A stretch of DNA of 64,000 bases, from NCBI GenBank assembly GCA_963708775.1, contig CAVPTI010000012.1, positions 124,001 to 188,000 on the forward strand, read 5' to 3'. The first letter of the stretch is position 1. The number at the start of each line of letters is the position of its first letter. Shown here one piece after another: positions 8,079-17,655 of this stretch. The DNA is from JAGVSR01 sp963708775 (GTDB taxonomy: Bacteria; Pseudomonadota; Alphaproteobacteria; Rhizobiales; Hyphomicrobiaceae). Made by a program: the position numbers and the translations under genes. The notes below the pieces were generated by a model that saw nothing but the letters and a program-made list of their open reading frames with translations, was not told where the DNA came from and searched no databases.

Positions 8079-10238
8079 TTACTGATGCGCCAGCACGGCG
8101 AGCAGCAGGAGCGCCACGATGTTGGTGATCTTGATCGCCGGGTTCACGGCCGGACCAGCGGTGTCCTTGTAGGGATCGCCGACCGTGTCGCCCGTCACCG
8201 ACGCCTTATGCGCTTCCGAGCCCTTCATGTGCTTGACGCCGTCCTTGTCGACGAAGCCATCCTCGAAGCTCTTCTTCGCGTTGTCCCATGCGCCGCCGCC
8301 CGAGGTCATCGAGATCGCGACGAAGAGACCCGTGACGATCACGCCGAGCAGCATCGCGCCGACGGCCGAGAACGCCGCGCCTTTGCCGCCAATGGCGCTG
8401 ATCACGAAGAACAGCACGATCGGCGACAGCACCGGCAGACAGCGACGGCACGATCATTTCCTTGATCGCCGCCTTGGTCAGGATATCGACTGCCGTCGCA
8501 TAGTCGGGCTTCTCGGTGCCCTTCATGATGCCGGGCTTGGCTTTGAACTGACGCCGAACTTCTTCGACGATGGAGCCCGCCGCACGGCCGACAGCCGTCA
8601 TGGCGATACCGCCGAAGAGATACGGGATCAGACCGCCGAGCAGCAGGCCGACGACGACGTAAGGGTTGTCGAGACCGAAGTTGATCTCCACGCCCTTGAA
8701 GAACTGGTATGCCGTCGCGCCTTCCTTGTTGGCCTCCGAGATGAAGTACTGGAGGTCGTAGTTATAGGCGGCGAACAGCACCAGCGCGCCAAGACCCGCC
8801 GAGCCGATGGCATAGCCCTTCGTCACGGCCTTGGTCGTGTTGCCGACCGCGTCGAGCGCATCCGTCGAGCGCCGGACTTCCTTTGGCAGCCCGGCCATTT
8901 CGGCAATGCCGCCCGCGTTGTCCGTTACCGGGCCGAACGCGTCGAGCGCCACAACGACGCCCGCCAGACCAAGCATGGTCGTCGTGGCGATCGCCGTGCC
9001 GAACAGACCGGCCAGATTGTAGGTCGAGAGGATGCCGGCAACGATGACCAGCGTCGGCAGAGCGGTCGCTTCCAGCGAAACGGCCAGACCCTGGATCACG
9101 TTCGTGCCATGGCCTGTTACCGACGCCTGGCTGATCGACCGGACGGGGCGATATCCGATGCCCGTGTAGTACTCGGTAATCCAGATGATGAGGCCCGTCA
9201 CACCGAGGCCAACGAGGCCGCAGAGCATCAGGTTCATGCCCGTGATGTCGACGCCCTTTGCATTGCCGACGATCCCATACCCGCCGAGCACGTACTGCGT
9301 TGCGAGCCACAACCCGCCGACCGAAAGAACCGCCGAGGCGATAAAGCCCTTGTACAGCGCGCCCATGATCGAGCCGTTCGGACCAAGCTTGACAAAGTAG
9401 GTGCCGATGATCGAGGTCACGATGCACGCGCCGCAGATGGCGAGCGGATAGACCATGAGCGGCAGCAGGTTCGGCTGTCCTGCAAACAGGATCGCCGCGA
9501 GAACCATGGTGGCGACGACCGTCACCGCATAGGTCTCGAACAGGTCGGCCGCCATACCGGCGCAGTCGCCGACGTTGTCGCCGACGTTGTCGGCGATGGT
9601 GGCCGGGTTGCGCGGATCGTCTTCAGGGATGCCGGCTTCCACCTTGCCGACGAGATCGCCGCCGACGTCCGCACCCTTGGTGAAGATGCCGCCGCCAAGA
9701 CGAGCGAAGATCGAGATCAGCGATGCACCGAAGCCCAGCGCCACGAGCGCGTCGATGACGCCTCGGCTGCCCGGCTCATAGCCCAAGTAACCCGGTGAGA
9801 ATGAAGAAGTAGACGACCACGCCGAGCAGCGCGAGACCGGCGACGAGCATGCCCGTCACGGCACCGGCTTTGAAGGCGATGTCGAGACCGGCGGCCAGCG
9901 ACTGCGTTGCAGCCTGCGCCGTCCGCACGTTGGCGCGCACCGAGACGTTCATGCCGATGTAGCCGGCAAGCCCCGAGAGCACCGCGCCGATGAGAAAGCC
10001 GAAAGCGACCGCCGGTCCAAGCAAGCCCCAGGCGATGCGCAAAAATCACCACGCCCACCATGCCGATGGTGCGATACTGGCGATCGAGATAGGCTTGCGC
10101 ACCCTCCCGCACCGCGCTGGCGATTTCCTGCATGCGAGCGTTGCCCGCGTCGGCCGCCATCACGTTGCGGATCGTCACGGCGGCGTAGACGCACGCCAGA
10201 AGTCCGCAGGCGATGATCGCCCAAAGAATTTCCGTCAT
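8079..10238 (-). CDS. hppA: Membrane-bound proton/sodium-translocating pyrophosphatase (three frameshifts in this sequence)
   Basis: An integral membrane pump that couples PPi hydrolysis to cation export. The gene reads in four segments, starting MTEILWAIIACGLLACVYAA at 10238. Single extra bases at 10041-10045, 9785-9786 and 8439 explain all three breaks; removing them gives about 718 residues, the normal family length. The conserved active-site segments are intact: GGGIFTKGADVGGDLVGKVE, IPEDDPRNPATIADNVGDN and TDNAGGIAEMAG. The C-terminal GGAWDNAKKSFEDG is also present. The K+-dependent versus independent class is not decided here. The errors are probably in the sequence, since the residues between them are fully conserved. 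Confidence 0.92.
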
Positions 10239-10462
10239 TACTGTTTCCTCCCCTTCGGCATCGAGGCCGATAGAACCCGAAATTGTCTGGGCGCGGCCGG
10301 CTACAACGCAGCCGAACGCGAATCCGTGGGGCGGGTCCGCCCCCGAGTCGCGGCCGGACCATGCCAAAAGAGACGCGCCGTGGCAACACGGGCACAGGTG
10401 TCAATCCGCCGACTTAAGTCGTAATTCTCGCTGGATTTTCGCTCGTTCCGCACCGCGTTGCC

Positions 10463-10490
10463 TTGGAACGGCTTGCATGGCTGGTATAGG
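10463..10490 (+). promoter_or_regulatory. Probable sigma70-type promoter
   Basis: TTGGAA and TATAGG separated by 16 bases, 69 bases upstream of the GTG start of the DUF937 gene. The rest of the 320-base space between hppA and this gene (10239-10558) shows no gene; it also holds the start region of hppA on the other strand. Confidence 0.5.
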
Positions 10491-10558
10491 AGAAGGCGAA
10501 CGCCATATCGTCCGTTGACGGCAGGCAACGCTGGTCACTGGCTATCAAGGAGAAGACG

Positions 10559-11375
10559 GTGAACATTCTCGAAGTATTGACAGCAGGCCAGGGCGGCCAG
10601 GTGGTCGGCAATCTCGCCCAGAGCTTCGGCATCGATCGCAAGCAGGCCGCCGACGTTCTGACCGCGGTCGTGCCCGAACTCGCCTACAATATGGAGCGTC
10701 AGTCCTTCAACCGCGGTGGCCTCGCCGACCTCGTCTCCGCCCTTGGGCAGGCCGACTATTCCAAGGCCCTCGCCCCTGGCGCGCCACTCACATCACCCGG
10801 CGTCAAGGAAGCTGGCATCGAAGCGCTCGACACCCTCCTGTGGTCGAAAGATCGCAGCCGAACCGTTGCCCATCGCGCAGCTCGCGCATCAGGCGTCGAC
10901 GAATCTCTGGTGAGGCAGATGCTGCCGTCGATCGCCGCCATCGTCATGGGGGGCATCGCGTCAAAGGCCGGCGGAACGCTGTCGACAATCGCGAGCGAAG
11001 TGGGCGCCGCACCCAGTTGCGAAGGCCGCAGACATCGGAGTTGGCGATCAGCGCCCCCTGCCCGTTCCCGGGGACCGTCCTGGTCTCGGCCGCAGCAACA
11101 GCCCTTATGGCGATCTCCCCGACATCATCCGCCGCGGCGGTACCCGCATTCCTGGCGGAGGAGCGAGCCGCGCCCCCACAGGATCCGGCAAGGGCGGTGG
11201 CATCGAACTCCCGCAGGGCGGCGGCAGCCTCGATAACATCATTCGCGATGTGCTGGGCGGCGTCGTCGGGTTCCAGAGCAAGGGCGTAATCGGCTGGATT
11301 ATCCGCTTCATTCTCGTCCGCTGGGGCTGGAACTTCATCCAATCCATCCTCCGCCGCCTCCTCACCCGCCGCTGA
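10559..11375 (+). CDS. DUF937 family protein (frameshifted in this sequence)
   Basis: The N-terminal 150 residues match DUF937, with VGNLAQSFGIDRKQAADVLT and VDESLVRQMLPSIAAIVMGG. After residue 151 the frame breaks. Removing one C at 11012-11014 restores a reading frame to 11375, giving about 271 residues. The restored tail is Gly/Pro-rich (RIPGGGASRAP, ELPQGGGSLDNIIRDVLGG) and ends in an aromatic helix, FILVRWGWNFIQSIL. The GTG start has AAGGAGAAG upstream. The family function is unknown. A strong terminator follows. Confidence 0.8.
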
Positions 11376-11427
11376 TCTCTGTGCGGCGGCCGGCGCGCCA
11401 CAGGCGTGTCGCCGCGCACCAAAATAA

Positions 11428-11468
11428 AAGAGCCGGAGCGTGGGCAGCGCTCCGGCTCTTCTGTTTTT
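11428..11468 (+). terminator. Rho-independent terminator
   Basis: A perfect 13-base stem (AAGAGCCGGAGCG paired with CGCTCCGGCTCTT, loop 11441-11447) followed by CTGTTTTT. It is 53 bases past the restored DUF937 stop. Confidence 0.88.
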
Positions 11469-11511
11469 GCATCAGCCTTTCGGCTTCAGTGTGTGTGTGC
11501 GATCGGCAATT

Positions 11512-11567
<56 letters not shown>

Positions 11568-11603
11568 GGCGGAAAAGTGAACGCGAAGAAGACGTAAAAG
11601 CTG

Positions 11604-11945
11604 TTACCGGCAGGGCCGGCCTTCGATGGAGCAGTTGACACCGCCGCCACCCGTGTTCGAACAGGAGACGTTCCGGTTAGCAGCCCGCTGAAAACGGGAC
11701 CAATCCGTTCCGTACTCGAGTGCCGTGAAGCTCTGCCAAGAACCGACAGCGTCGGCCATTGCCAGTTTCTTGGTCGCCCCGACCCCGCTGCCGTAGTGCC
11801 AATGATCGACCTGGCACAACTTCCCGCTTTCGCGGCGCAGATCGTGGATCGTTCCCGCCAAACCATTGTCGTCCGCCGCGACCGGCAGACTGGCGACGAC
11901 GAGAAATCCACAGACCGAGGAAATAATCCGTATAAGTTTCAGCAT
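11604..11945 (-). CDS. Small secreted protein, unknown function
   Basis: A 113-residue protein with a clear signal peptide, MLKLIRIISSVCGFLVVAS, cut near PVAADDNG. The mature part of about 88 residues has four cysteines (CQVDHWHYG, VSCSNTGG, VNCSIEG, GRPCR), so two disulfides are likely. The motif ATKKLAMADAVGSWQSFTA recalls small exported proteins common in Rhizobiales, but no named domain is recognised. The chosen ATG is 12 codons inside the longest open frame because the signal peptide starts there. A (GA)21 repeat follows the stop. Confidence 0.72.
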   Translation of the reverse strand: MLKLIRIISSVCGFLVVASLPVAADDNGLAGTIHDLRRESGKLCQVDHWHYGSGVGATKKLAMADAVGSWQSFTALEYGTDWSRFQRAANRNVSCSNTGGGGVNCSIEGRPCR

Positions 11946-12105
11946 ATTGGGACTACCCCCTCGATAACGGTGGAAAACCACTGTTCGAGAGCGAACGTGA
12001 CAGATTCATCGCGAACCTTCGAGCCTTGTGGACGCCAAATCTTAAAAATGGCCTCTGCGCTGCAAAGGAGCAACACGAGTTGCATACACCAGCGCCGCAG
12101 ACCGC

Positions 12106-12453
12106 TTACTTGACGGCGATCACCCCGATTTCGACCAGCATCCGCGGATCGACGAGTTTCGCTTCTACGGTCGCCCGCGCCGGAGCGTCCTTGCCGCCCA
12201 TCCAGGCAGACCACGCTTCATTGACGGCCTCGCGGTGGCGCACATCGGCCAGCCACAGGTTCGCGAACACGATATTCGACTTCGATGTCCCGGCAAGAGC
12301 GAGAAGACGGTCGATTTCAGCCAGAACTTCGGCGGCTTGAGCCTTGGCATCCGCGTCGAGCTTGGAGGGAACGATCCCCGCGGTGAAGACGAAGCCATTG
12401 GCCTCGACAGCCTTCGAGTAAACGGCATTGGCTTCGTGACGAACGATCTGCAT
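12106..12453 (-). CDS. RidA family protein
   Basis: A 115-residue YjgF/YER057c/UK114 protein. Archetypal RidA hydrolyses reactive enamine/imine intermediates from amino acid dehydratases. Visible family features are NGFVFTAGIVPSKLDADAKA near the start and VEAKLVDPRMLVEIGVIAV at the end. In this copy the Arg that in RidA binds substrate carboxylate is not at its usual position (the segment reads ATVEAKLV), so it may belong to another Rid subgroup with a different substrate. It lies alone between a secreted protein gene and the DUF2157 pair. Confidence 0.85.
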   Translation of the reverse strand: MQIVRHEANAVYSKAVEANGFVFTAGIVPSKLDADAKAQAAEVLAEIDRLLALAGTSKSNIVFANLWLADVRHREAVNEAWSAWMGGKDAPARATVEAKLVDPRMLVEIGVIAVK

Positions 12454-12563
12454 GGATGGTGGGCTCCTCGCGAAAAAAGAGGCCCGGCGCCCCTGCGCCG
12501 GACCCGTCCGCGCGGTCTCTTAGCAGGCACCCTCGCGAAGAGCCAGATGATGCGACCTCGCGG

Positions 12564-13142
12564 TTACAACAGCGGTTCTTCGGCGATCCGCTTGCCGTCG
12601 GCTTCAAGGCCCTTGAGCGCAACTTTGCCATCGGAGCCCACGGCCAGCACGGCGACGATGCGCTTCTCGCGAACTTGCGCCTCGAGATCCCGACCTGTGC
12701 CCTCCGGCACGTAAAACCGCTCGATGCCATAGCGCAGCCGCCCGACCGTTGCGGCGCCGGGCTGTGGACTGCGCCGCACGTAGTCGACGGTCGCCTTCAG
12801 TACGACCTCCCCGTCGCCCGACACCACGGGCTCGGCTTCGGAAACTGCTGCAAGCGTCCATTCAGCCGGCCCATTGCTCTTCAACAACGCATAGACGGTA
12901 TCGCCCTGCCGCACGCCCTCCGGCAGGGCCAACTCGGCCCCCGTGCTGAATCCGTACCCGAGCGTAACGTAGTCGCCGCGGAAGATGTCGCGCGGATCCA
13001 CCGGCACGACGGCAGCCTTGATTTCGCGCCCGTTCGACAAGAGCGACACGCGATCAAAGACCATCCATCCAAGCACGAGGCTCTGGAGAATAGCCACCGC
13101 GATGAGCGCTGACCGCATCGGCGACGTCAGTGCGTGCTTCAT
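12564..13142 (-). CDS. GDYXXLXY domain protein
   Basis: A 192-residue protein with one N-terminal membrane segment (SALIAVAILQSLVLGWMVF) and the diagnostic motif RDIFRGDYVTLGYGF near residue 55. The remainder is predicted to be extracytoplasmic beta-structure. GDYXXLXY proteins are usually encoded with DUF2157 membrane proteins, as here: the upstream DUF2157 stop overlaps this start by four bases. The pair is likely co-translated. Its function is unknown. Confidence 0.9.
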   Translation of the reverse strand: MKHALTSPMRSALIAVAILQSLVLGWMVFDRVSLLSNGREIKAAVVPVDPRDIFRGDYVTLGYGFSTGAELALPEGVRQGDTVYALLKSNGPAEWTLAAVSEAEPVVSGDGEVVLKATVDYVRRSPQPGAATVGRLRYGIERFYVPEGTGRDLEAQVREKRIVAVLAVGSDGKVALKGLEADGKRIAEEPLL

Positions 13143-14230
13143 GATACGGCCTCCTGGGCTTCACGACGCGCATGCAGCCGATAAGCAAAATACGCCAGTC
13201 CGGCCACGACGAATCCTGCTGTGAGAAAAAAGACCGACGAGCCGAGGAATGTGCCGACGGTTTTGCCGTAGATCCCCAGGACCTCAACCGAAAACGCGAG
13301 ATAGCCGAGCCACAAAGCAAAGCGGTCGGCGGACGCAAGTCCCCACCAGATTGCTGTGAGAGTGAGAGCCAGGGCGAACATTGCCAGCAGCACGAATTCA
13401 CCCGTGCCCGGGGACTTGATAAACTGAAGCGCAAACAGTCCGGAGAAGATCACGATCAGCGCGTAAACGATCCCGCCCCGCCATATCGCTTCCAGCTTCG
13501 GCAGCTTTGCAAAACCAATGGCCGCCAGTGCGCCGATCACGGTGCCCACAAGAACGACCGCTTCATGCCCGCCGTCTGTGTGGTTGATGTAACCGTAGGT
13601 GACAATGAACCCCGCCAGAGCAAGTCCGGCAACGTGCACACCCGGTTCCCAGCGCTGCCAGTAGAAAGCCGCGGCCACAAGAGCCCAAGGCACGAGATAC
13701 GGCCAATGCAACGCCTCACGCTGCCCCGTCTCCCAGATCCCCCAAATCGAGAACAGCACGAGCGCGAAAGCCAACGCCGGATTGGACCGCAACAACACAC
13801 CCGCCAGAAACGTCCCCGCCGCCCAGACGAGCACGACATCGGGTGCGTTACCGTCCATATGATACATTTGCGATACGAGCATGAGGCTTGCACCGAAAAT
13901 GGCGCAGCCCGCGAGCACCGCAGCATGGCCGAATGTCTCCATTCCGCGCCGGAACAAAGCTCCTGCCAACAGATAGCTCGACCAGAGCAAAACAATCAGC
14001 AGTCCGAGCCGGAAAACGCGCGACATATCTTGCCAATTCGCAGCAACGAAACTCATGACGGCGAACCCGATCAGCACCGCCGCTAAGATCGCCAGCGCGC
14101 CGGGCAAGCCGATCCCGCGCCCGCGCGCCGCAATATCGGCCCTGATGGCGCGCTCACCGTCGGCATCGATCCAGCCGGCAGCCCGCCATCGCTCCACGTC
14201 CTTCTTCAGCCGGTGCTGATAGCCCCACAT
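13139..14230 (-). CDS. DUF2157 multi-pass membrane protein
   Basis: A 363-residue protein. Residues 1-35 are soluble (MWGYQHRLKKDVERWRAAGW), followed by about ten hydrophobic helices such as LAILAAVLIGFAVMSFVA and LFALQFI. DUF2157 proteins carry this N-terminal helical segment and are often encoded beside GDYXXLXY proteins. The start at 14230 is preferred to one 16 codons upstream, which would add a Cys-rich lead without homology. The C-terminus LHARREAQEAVS is cytoplasmic by the positive-inside rule. The role is unknown. Confidence 0.88.
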   Translation of the reverse strand: MWGYQHRLKKDVERWRAAGWIDADGERAIRADIAARGRGIGLPGALAILAAVLIGFAVMSFVAANWQDMSRVFRLGLLIVLLWSSYLLAGALFRRGMETFGHAAVLAGCAIFGASLMLVSQMYHMDGNAPDVVLVWAAGTFLAGVLLRSNPALAFALVLFSIWGIWETGQREALHWPYLVPWALVAAAFYWQRWEPGVHVAGLALAGFIVTYGYINHTDGGHEAVVLVGTVIGALAAIGFAKLPKLEAIWRGGIVYALIVIFSGLFALQFIKSPGTGEFVLLAMFALALTLTAIWWGLASADRFALWLGYLAFSVEVLGIYGKTVGTFLGSSVFFLTAGFVVAGLAYFAYRLHARREAQEAVS

Positions 14231-14335
14231 GGCAAGCTCCTGATGCCGGTTCTGATTGCCCCCACATCTACAGCCCAATTATGAATGAACTATGTTCAAG
14301 AGCGCAAACGGTTTTATCTCAGCAAGTGTCCATAG

Positions 14336-14368
14336 AAAAAGGGCGCGGCAGTCGGTGCCACGCCCTTC
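14336..14368 (-). terminator. Rho-independent terminator
   Basis: A ten-base stem (GGGCGTGGCA with TGCCGCGCCC on the minus strand, loop five bases) followed by TTTTT. One pair is G-U on the minus strand but an A-C mismatch on the plus strand, so it works best in the minus direction. It lies just past the Ala/Pro-rich gene. Confidence 0.8.
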
Positions 14369-14392
14369 TCCAGAATCAGAAGCGGTCTAACC

Positions 14393-14658
14393 TTAAGGAG
14401 TCGGTGCCGGAGCGGGCTCGGCCGGAGCAGCCTCGGGAGCAGCCGGTGCCGGTTCTGCGGCCGGAGCCGGAGCGGGTTCGGCAGCCGGTGCCGGCGGCTC
14501 GGCTCAGCCGCCGGAGCGGGCGCGGGCTCTGCGGCGGCAGGGGCCGCGGCAGGCGCCGGAGCTTCCGTGGTGGGCGCGGTTGCCGGCGGGAGGACCAGAA
14601 CATAGGCGAGAACTGCGGCCGCAGCCGCCAGAAGAATGAGTGTGAGGGCTTTGCCCAT
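14393..14658 (-). CDS. Membrane-anchored Ala/Pro-rich small protein (frameshifted in this sequence)
   Basis: Starts MGKALTLILLAAAAAVLAYV, a single membrane anchor with GGAG upstream, then an Ala/Pro/Glu repeat (APAAEPAP pattern). Around 14505-14510 the frame switches into an unlikely Arg/Leu-rich reading. Shifting frame restores the Ala/Pro/Glu pattern to a stop at 14393, just before the terminator. This repair needs one missing base or two extra ones, unlike the other breaks in the window. About 88 residues in all. The repeats look like a periplasmic spacer. No homologous domain is recognised. Confidence 0.6.
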
Positions 14659-14854
14659 CGTCGTCTCCAATACGGTTCGTGGCTTCGAGGAAAGATGTCA
14701 CGCCGAAGTCTTATGTGATCTGAACGACCTTGGCCAGAGCTTGAGCGTCACGGTGTTTCGCAGCGCAACATTCGTGCTCGGTCCTCGACGGCGGACCGCG
14801 AACAGGCTCATACTTCAACCCGCAACAAGAACGAGCGACGGAGCCGCACAACTC

Positions 14855-16261
14855 ATGGATCTCGATGCCGTACTTCTGGCCCGCATCCAGTTTGCTTTCA
14901 CGGTCTCGTTTCACATCATTTTTCCAAGCTTCACGATCGGGCTTGCCGCATTTATCGCGACGCTGCTTGTGCGCTGGCGCATCACGGGGGAAGACCGGTT
15001 CCAGCGTCTCGCCCGCTTCTGGACGAAGATATTTGCGGTCAGCTTTGCGATGGGCGTCGTCTCCGGCATCGTGCTCTCCTATCAGTTCGGCACCAACTGG
15101 GCAGGCTTCTCCAAAGTCACCGGCAACGTCCTCGGTCCTCTCATCGGCTACGAGGTGCTGACCGCCTTCTTTCTCGAAGCCTCCTTCCTCGGCATCATGT
15201 TGTTCGGCTGGAACCGCGTCTCGCCGAACCTGCACGTACTCTCGGCCGTGCTGGTCGCTGTCGGGACGTCGCTATCGGCCTTCTGGATCCTCGCGGCCAA
15301 CAGCTGGATGCATACTCCGGCCGGACACGAAATTCGCGACGGCATCGCCTATCCGGTCGATTGGCTCGCGATCATCTTCAATCCGAGTTTCCCCTACCGC
15401 TTCTCGCACATGTTCACCGCCGCCTACCTGACGACATCGATCGTCGTCCTGGCCGTGGGCGCCCGCTATCTCGTGCAGAACCGGTTCATCGAAGAAGCAA
15501 AAACCATGGTTCGCATGGGCCTCGGCATGGTGGCCATCCTTGCGCCCCTCCAACTCGTCCTCGGCGATTTGCACGGCCTCAACACCAAAGAGTACCAGCC
15601 GGCCAAACTCGCCGCCATGGAAGGGCATTGGAATACAAACGAACCCGCCGACTTCGTGCTTTTTGCGCTTCCCAATAAGGAAGCCAACGGCAACGCCTAC
15701 GAAATCAAAGTCCCAATTCCGGGTCTCGCCAGCTTCGTCATCACCCACGACTTCGCCGGCACCTTCAAGGGCCTCAACGACTTCAAGCCGGAAGACCGTC
15801 CACCAATCGCGCCGGTCTTCTTCGCCTTCCGGGTCATGGTCGGACTTGGCATGCTGATGATCTTGATGGGCGCCGTCGGCGCCTTCCTCTGGTTCCGTGG
15901 CACGCTCTTCCAGTCGCGCACATATTTCAAACTTGTGCAGCACGCGTGGCCGATGGGCTTCATCGCCATTCTCTCCGGCTGGTGGGTCACCGAAAGCGGA
16001 CGCCAGCCTTGGCTCGCAACCGGCATTCTGCGAACCTACGACGCCGTCTCTCCCGCCATCACGTTCAATGCCGTGCTGACGACGCTCATCCTGTTCGTCG
16101 TCGTCTACACCGCCGTCTTCTCCATGGGCACCTACTACATCAACCGCCTCATCAACAAAGGCCCGAGCGGCGCCGCCGAAGAGCCGCCTCACGGCCAGCC
16201 GACGCGTCCGCTCTCTGCTGCCGAAGACGCCACGCGCGAAGCCATCATCGGAGCCCGCTGA
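14855..16261 (+). CDS. cydA: Cytochrome bd-type ubiquinol oxidase subunit I (CioA-like)
   Basis: A 468-residue quinol oxidase subunit with about nine membrane helices. His20 in FAFTVSFHIIF matches the haem b595 ligand region, and WVTESGRQPW carries the GRQPW quinol-side motif. The periplasmic Q-loop is short, as in cyanide-insensitive oxidases (CioA), and the length fits that group. The ATG at 14855 is preferred; the longer open frame upstream has no homology. cydB follows after one base, so the two are one operon. The enzyme reduces O2 to water without pumping protons and usually serves at low oxygen. Confidence 0.93.
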   Translation: MDLDAVLLARIQFAFTVSFHIIFPSFTIGLAAFIATLLVRWRITGEDRFQRLARFWTKIFAVSFAMGVVSGIVLSYQFGTNWAGFSKVTGNVLGPLIGYEVLTAFFLEASFLGIMLFGWNRVSPNLHVLSAVLVAVGTSLSAFWILAANSWMHTPAGHEIRDGIAYPVDWLAIIFNPSFPYRFSHMFTAAYLTTSIVVLAVGARYLVQNRFIEEAKTMVRMGLGMVAILAPLQLVLGDLHGLNTKEYQPAKLAAMEGHWNTNEPADFVLFALPNKEANGNAYEIKVPIPGLASFVITHDFAGTFKGLNDFKPEDRPPIAPVFFAFRVMVGLGMLMILMGAVGAFLWFRGTLFQSRTYFKLVQHAWPMGFIAILSGWWVTESGRQPWLATGILRTYDAVSPAITFNAVLTTLILFVVVYTAVFSMGTYYINRLINKGPSGAAEEPPHGQPTRPLSAAEDATREAIIGAR

Positions 16262-16262
16262 G

Positions 16263-17294
16263 ATGGTTGAGATGGCAAGCGGTGAAGCAATGGCGACTTG
16301 GCTGCCGATCATCTGGATCGGATTGTTGGGGACCGCCGTCGCCCTCTACGTCGTGCTCGACGGCTTCGACCTCGGCATCGGCATCCTCTTCCCGTTCTCG
16401 CCGGAAGAAGACGATCGCGACGTGATGATGAACTCCGTCGCCCCCTTTTGGGACGGCAATGAAACCTGGCTAATTCTCGGCGGCGGCGGATTGTTCGTGG
16501 CCTTTCCCCTCGCCTACGGCATCATCATGTCGGGCTTCTATCTCCCCGTGATCATCATGCTGCTCGCCCTCGTCTTCCGCGGCGTCGCGTTCGAGTATCG
16601 CTGGGTGGCAAAGCCTAGCCACAGTTCGTGGGACATCGCCTTTGCCGGCGGATCAATAACCGCCGCCTTCATGCAGGGCGTGATCCTCGGCGGACTTCTG
16701 CACGGTCTTCCCGTTAGCAATGGCCACTTCGCGGGCGGCATGCTCGATTGGCTACAGCCATTTCCGCTCTTCGTCGGATTTGCCACCGTCGCCGGCTACG
16801 CGTTGCTCGGAGCGACATGGCTCGTGATGCGCACCACCGGCGAGGTCGCGGCCCAGGCCCGCGAGCAAGCGCGCGGCCTGTTGCTTGTCGTCCTTGCCGC
16901 CATGGTGATCGTCAGCCTCTGGACACCTCTCTCGTCCGATCGCATCTGGGACCGCTGGTTCACTCTGCCGAATTTCATTTATCTGTCGCCGATCCCGATC
17001 CTCACCGCCATCTGCGCCCTCACCGTTTGGCGCGGCCTCGTCAACGGCCACGACAACGCTCCTTTCTTCGGCACTGTCGCACTTTTCCTGCTCGGCTTTG
17101 CAGGCCTTGCAATCTCCACGCTGCCCTATCTCGTCCCACCCACAGTCACGATCTGGGATGCGGCCGCTCATCCCTCCTCGCAACTCTTCATGTTGATTGG
17201 AACAGCAGCCTTCCTACCCCTCATTCTTGGATACACCGCGTTCGTCTATTGGACGTTTCGAGGCAAAGTAAAGCCCGGCGAGGGCTATCATTGA
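16263..17294 (+). CDS. cydB: Cytochrome bd-type ubiquinol oxidase subunit II (CioB-like)
   Basis: A 343-residue membrane protein with the CydB signatures VVLDGFDLGIGILFPF and MNSVAPFWDGNETWL. It partners CydA, whose stop is one base upstream. The first residues MVEMASGEA precede the usual start; MATWLPIIW is the likely alternative N-terminus. No cydX-like mini-gene is evident after it. The stop codon lies in the loop of a perfect 11-base hairpin. Confidence 0.93.
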   Translation: MVEMASGEAMATWLPIIWIGLLGTAVALYVVLDGFDLGIGILFPFSPEEDDRDVMMNSVAPFWDGNETWLILGGGGLFVAFPLAYGIIMSGFYLPVIIMLLALVFRGVAFEYRWVAKPSHSSWDIAFAGGSITAAFMQGVILGGLLHGLPVSNGHFAGGMLDWLQPFPLFVGFATVAGYALLGATWLVMRTTGEVAAQAREQARGLLLVVLAAMVIVSLWTPLSSDRIWDRWFTLPNFIYLSPIPILTAICALTVWRGLVNGHDNAPFFGTVALFLLGFAGLAISTLPYLVPPTVTIWDAAAHPSSQLFMLIGTAAFLPLILGYTAFVYWTFRGKVKPGEGYH

Positions 17295-17305
17295 CCTCGC
17301 CGGGC
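17273..17305 (+). terminator. Hairpin spanning the cydB stop codon
   Basis: A perfect 11-base stem, GCCCGGCGAGG with CCTCGCCGGGC, whose 11-base loop contains the TGA of cydB. There is no T-run, so it may protect the mRNA 3' end or attenuate rather than terminate by itself. Confidence 0.55.
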
Positions 17306-17328
17306 AAACTTCAATCAAAGGCAGTCTG

Positions 17329-17526
17329 TCAGGCCGAATACATATGCGGCACGGGAAGCGGCAGGTTCTCGTTCGCGGCTTCCTGAGAACAATCAGCCGT
17401 CGGCGATCGGCCATCGAACGAGACAGCCGCTGTTTCTTCTCTGGTGACGCGGAAAATCTTCTTGTCCTCCGGGATGGAGCAAGCTGGCCCCGGAGCAACG
17501 TTAGAGATGCAGACCATATCATTCAT
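17329..17526 (-). CDS. Possible small protein, unknown
   Basis: A 65-residue frame facing cydB, starting MNDMVCISNVAPGPACSIPE, with GGAG eight bases upstream. No domain, signal peptide or membrane segment is seen. It occupies the 361-base space between cydB and trmFO, where nothing else coding is visible. The composition is not decisive, so it may be spurious. Confidence 0.35.
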   Translation of the reverse strand: MNDMVCISNVAPGPACSIPEDKKIFRVTREETAAVSFDGRSPTADCSQEAANENLPLPVPHMYSA

Positions 17527-17655
17527 GCCGAGCGCTCCATGACAGGTTAACTAGGCCCTCGCTGCGACAACGGCGGATCTCATACTTTGTTCCCGGCGGC
17601 CACCGGGACCTCGCGCAATTGACCCTTGCGCCCGCCCATGGGATAGGCTTGCACC

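Noticed and set aside
8185..9798. A 537-residue open frame on the plus strand opposite hppA
   Set aside because: It is the antisense shadow of hppA; the composition is Arg/Asp-rich without any domain, and hppA is unmistakable on the other strand.
8079..10238. hppA as a pseudogene because of three frame breaks
   Set aside because: All conserved motifs are intact and each break is mended by removing one base, as in other genes of the window.
15272..16312. A 346-residue minus-strand frame under cydA
   Set aside because: It is the shadow of cydA, acidic and repeat-like, without family features.
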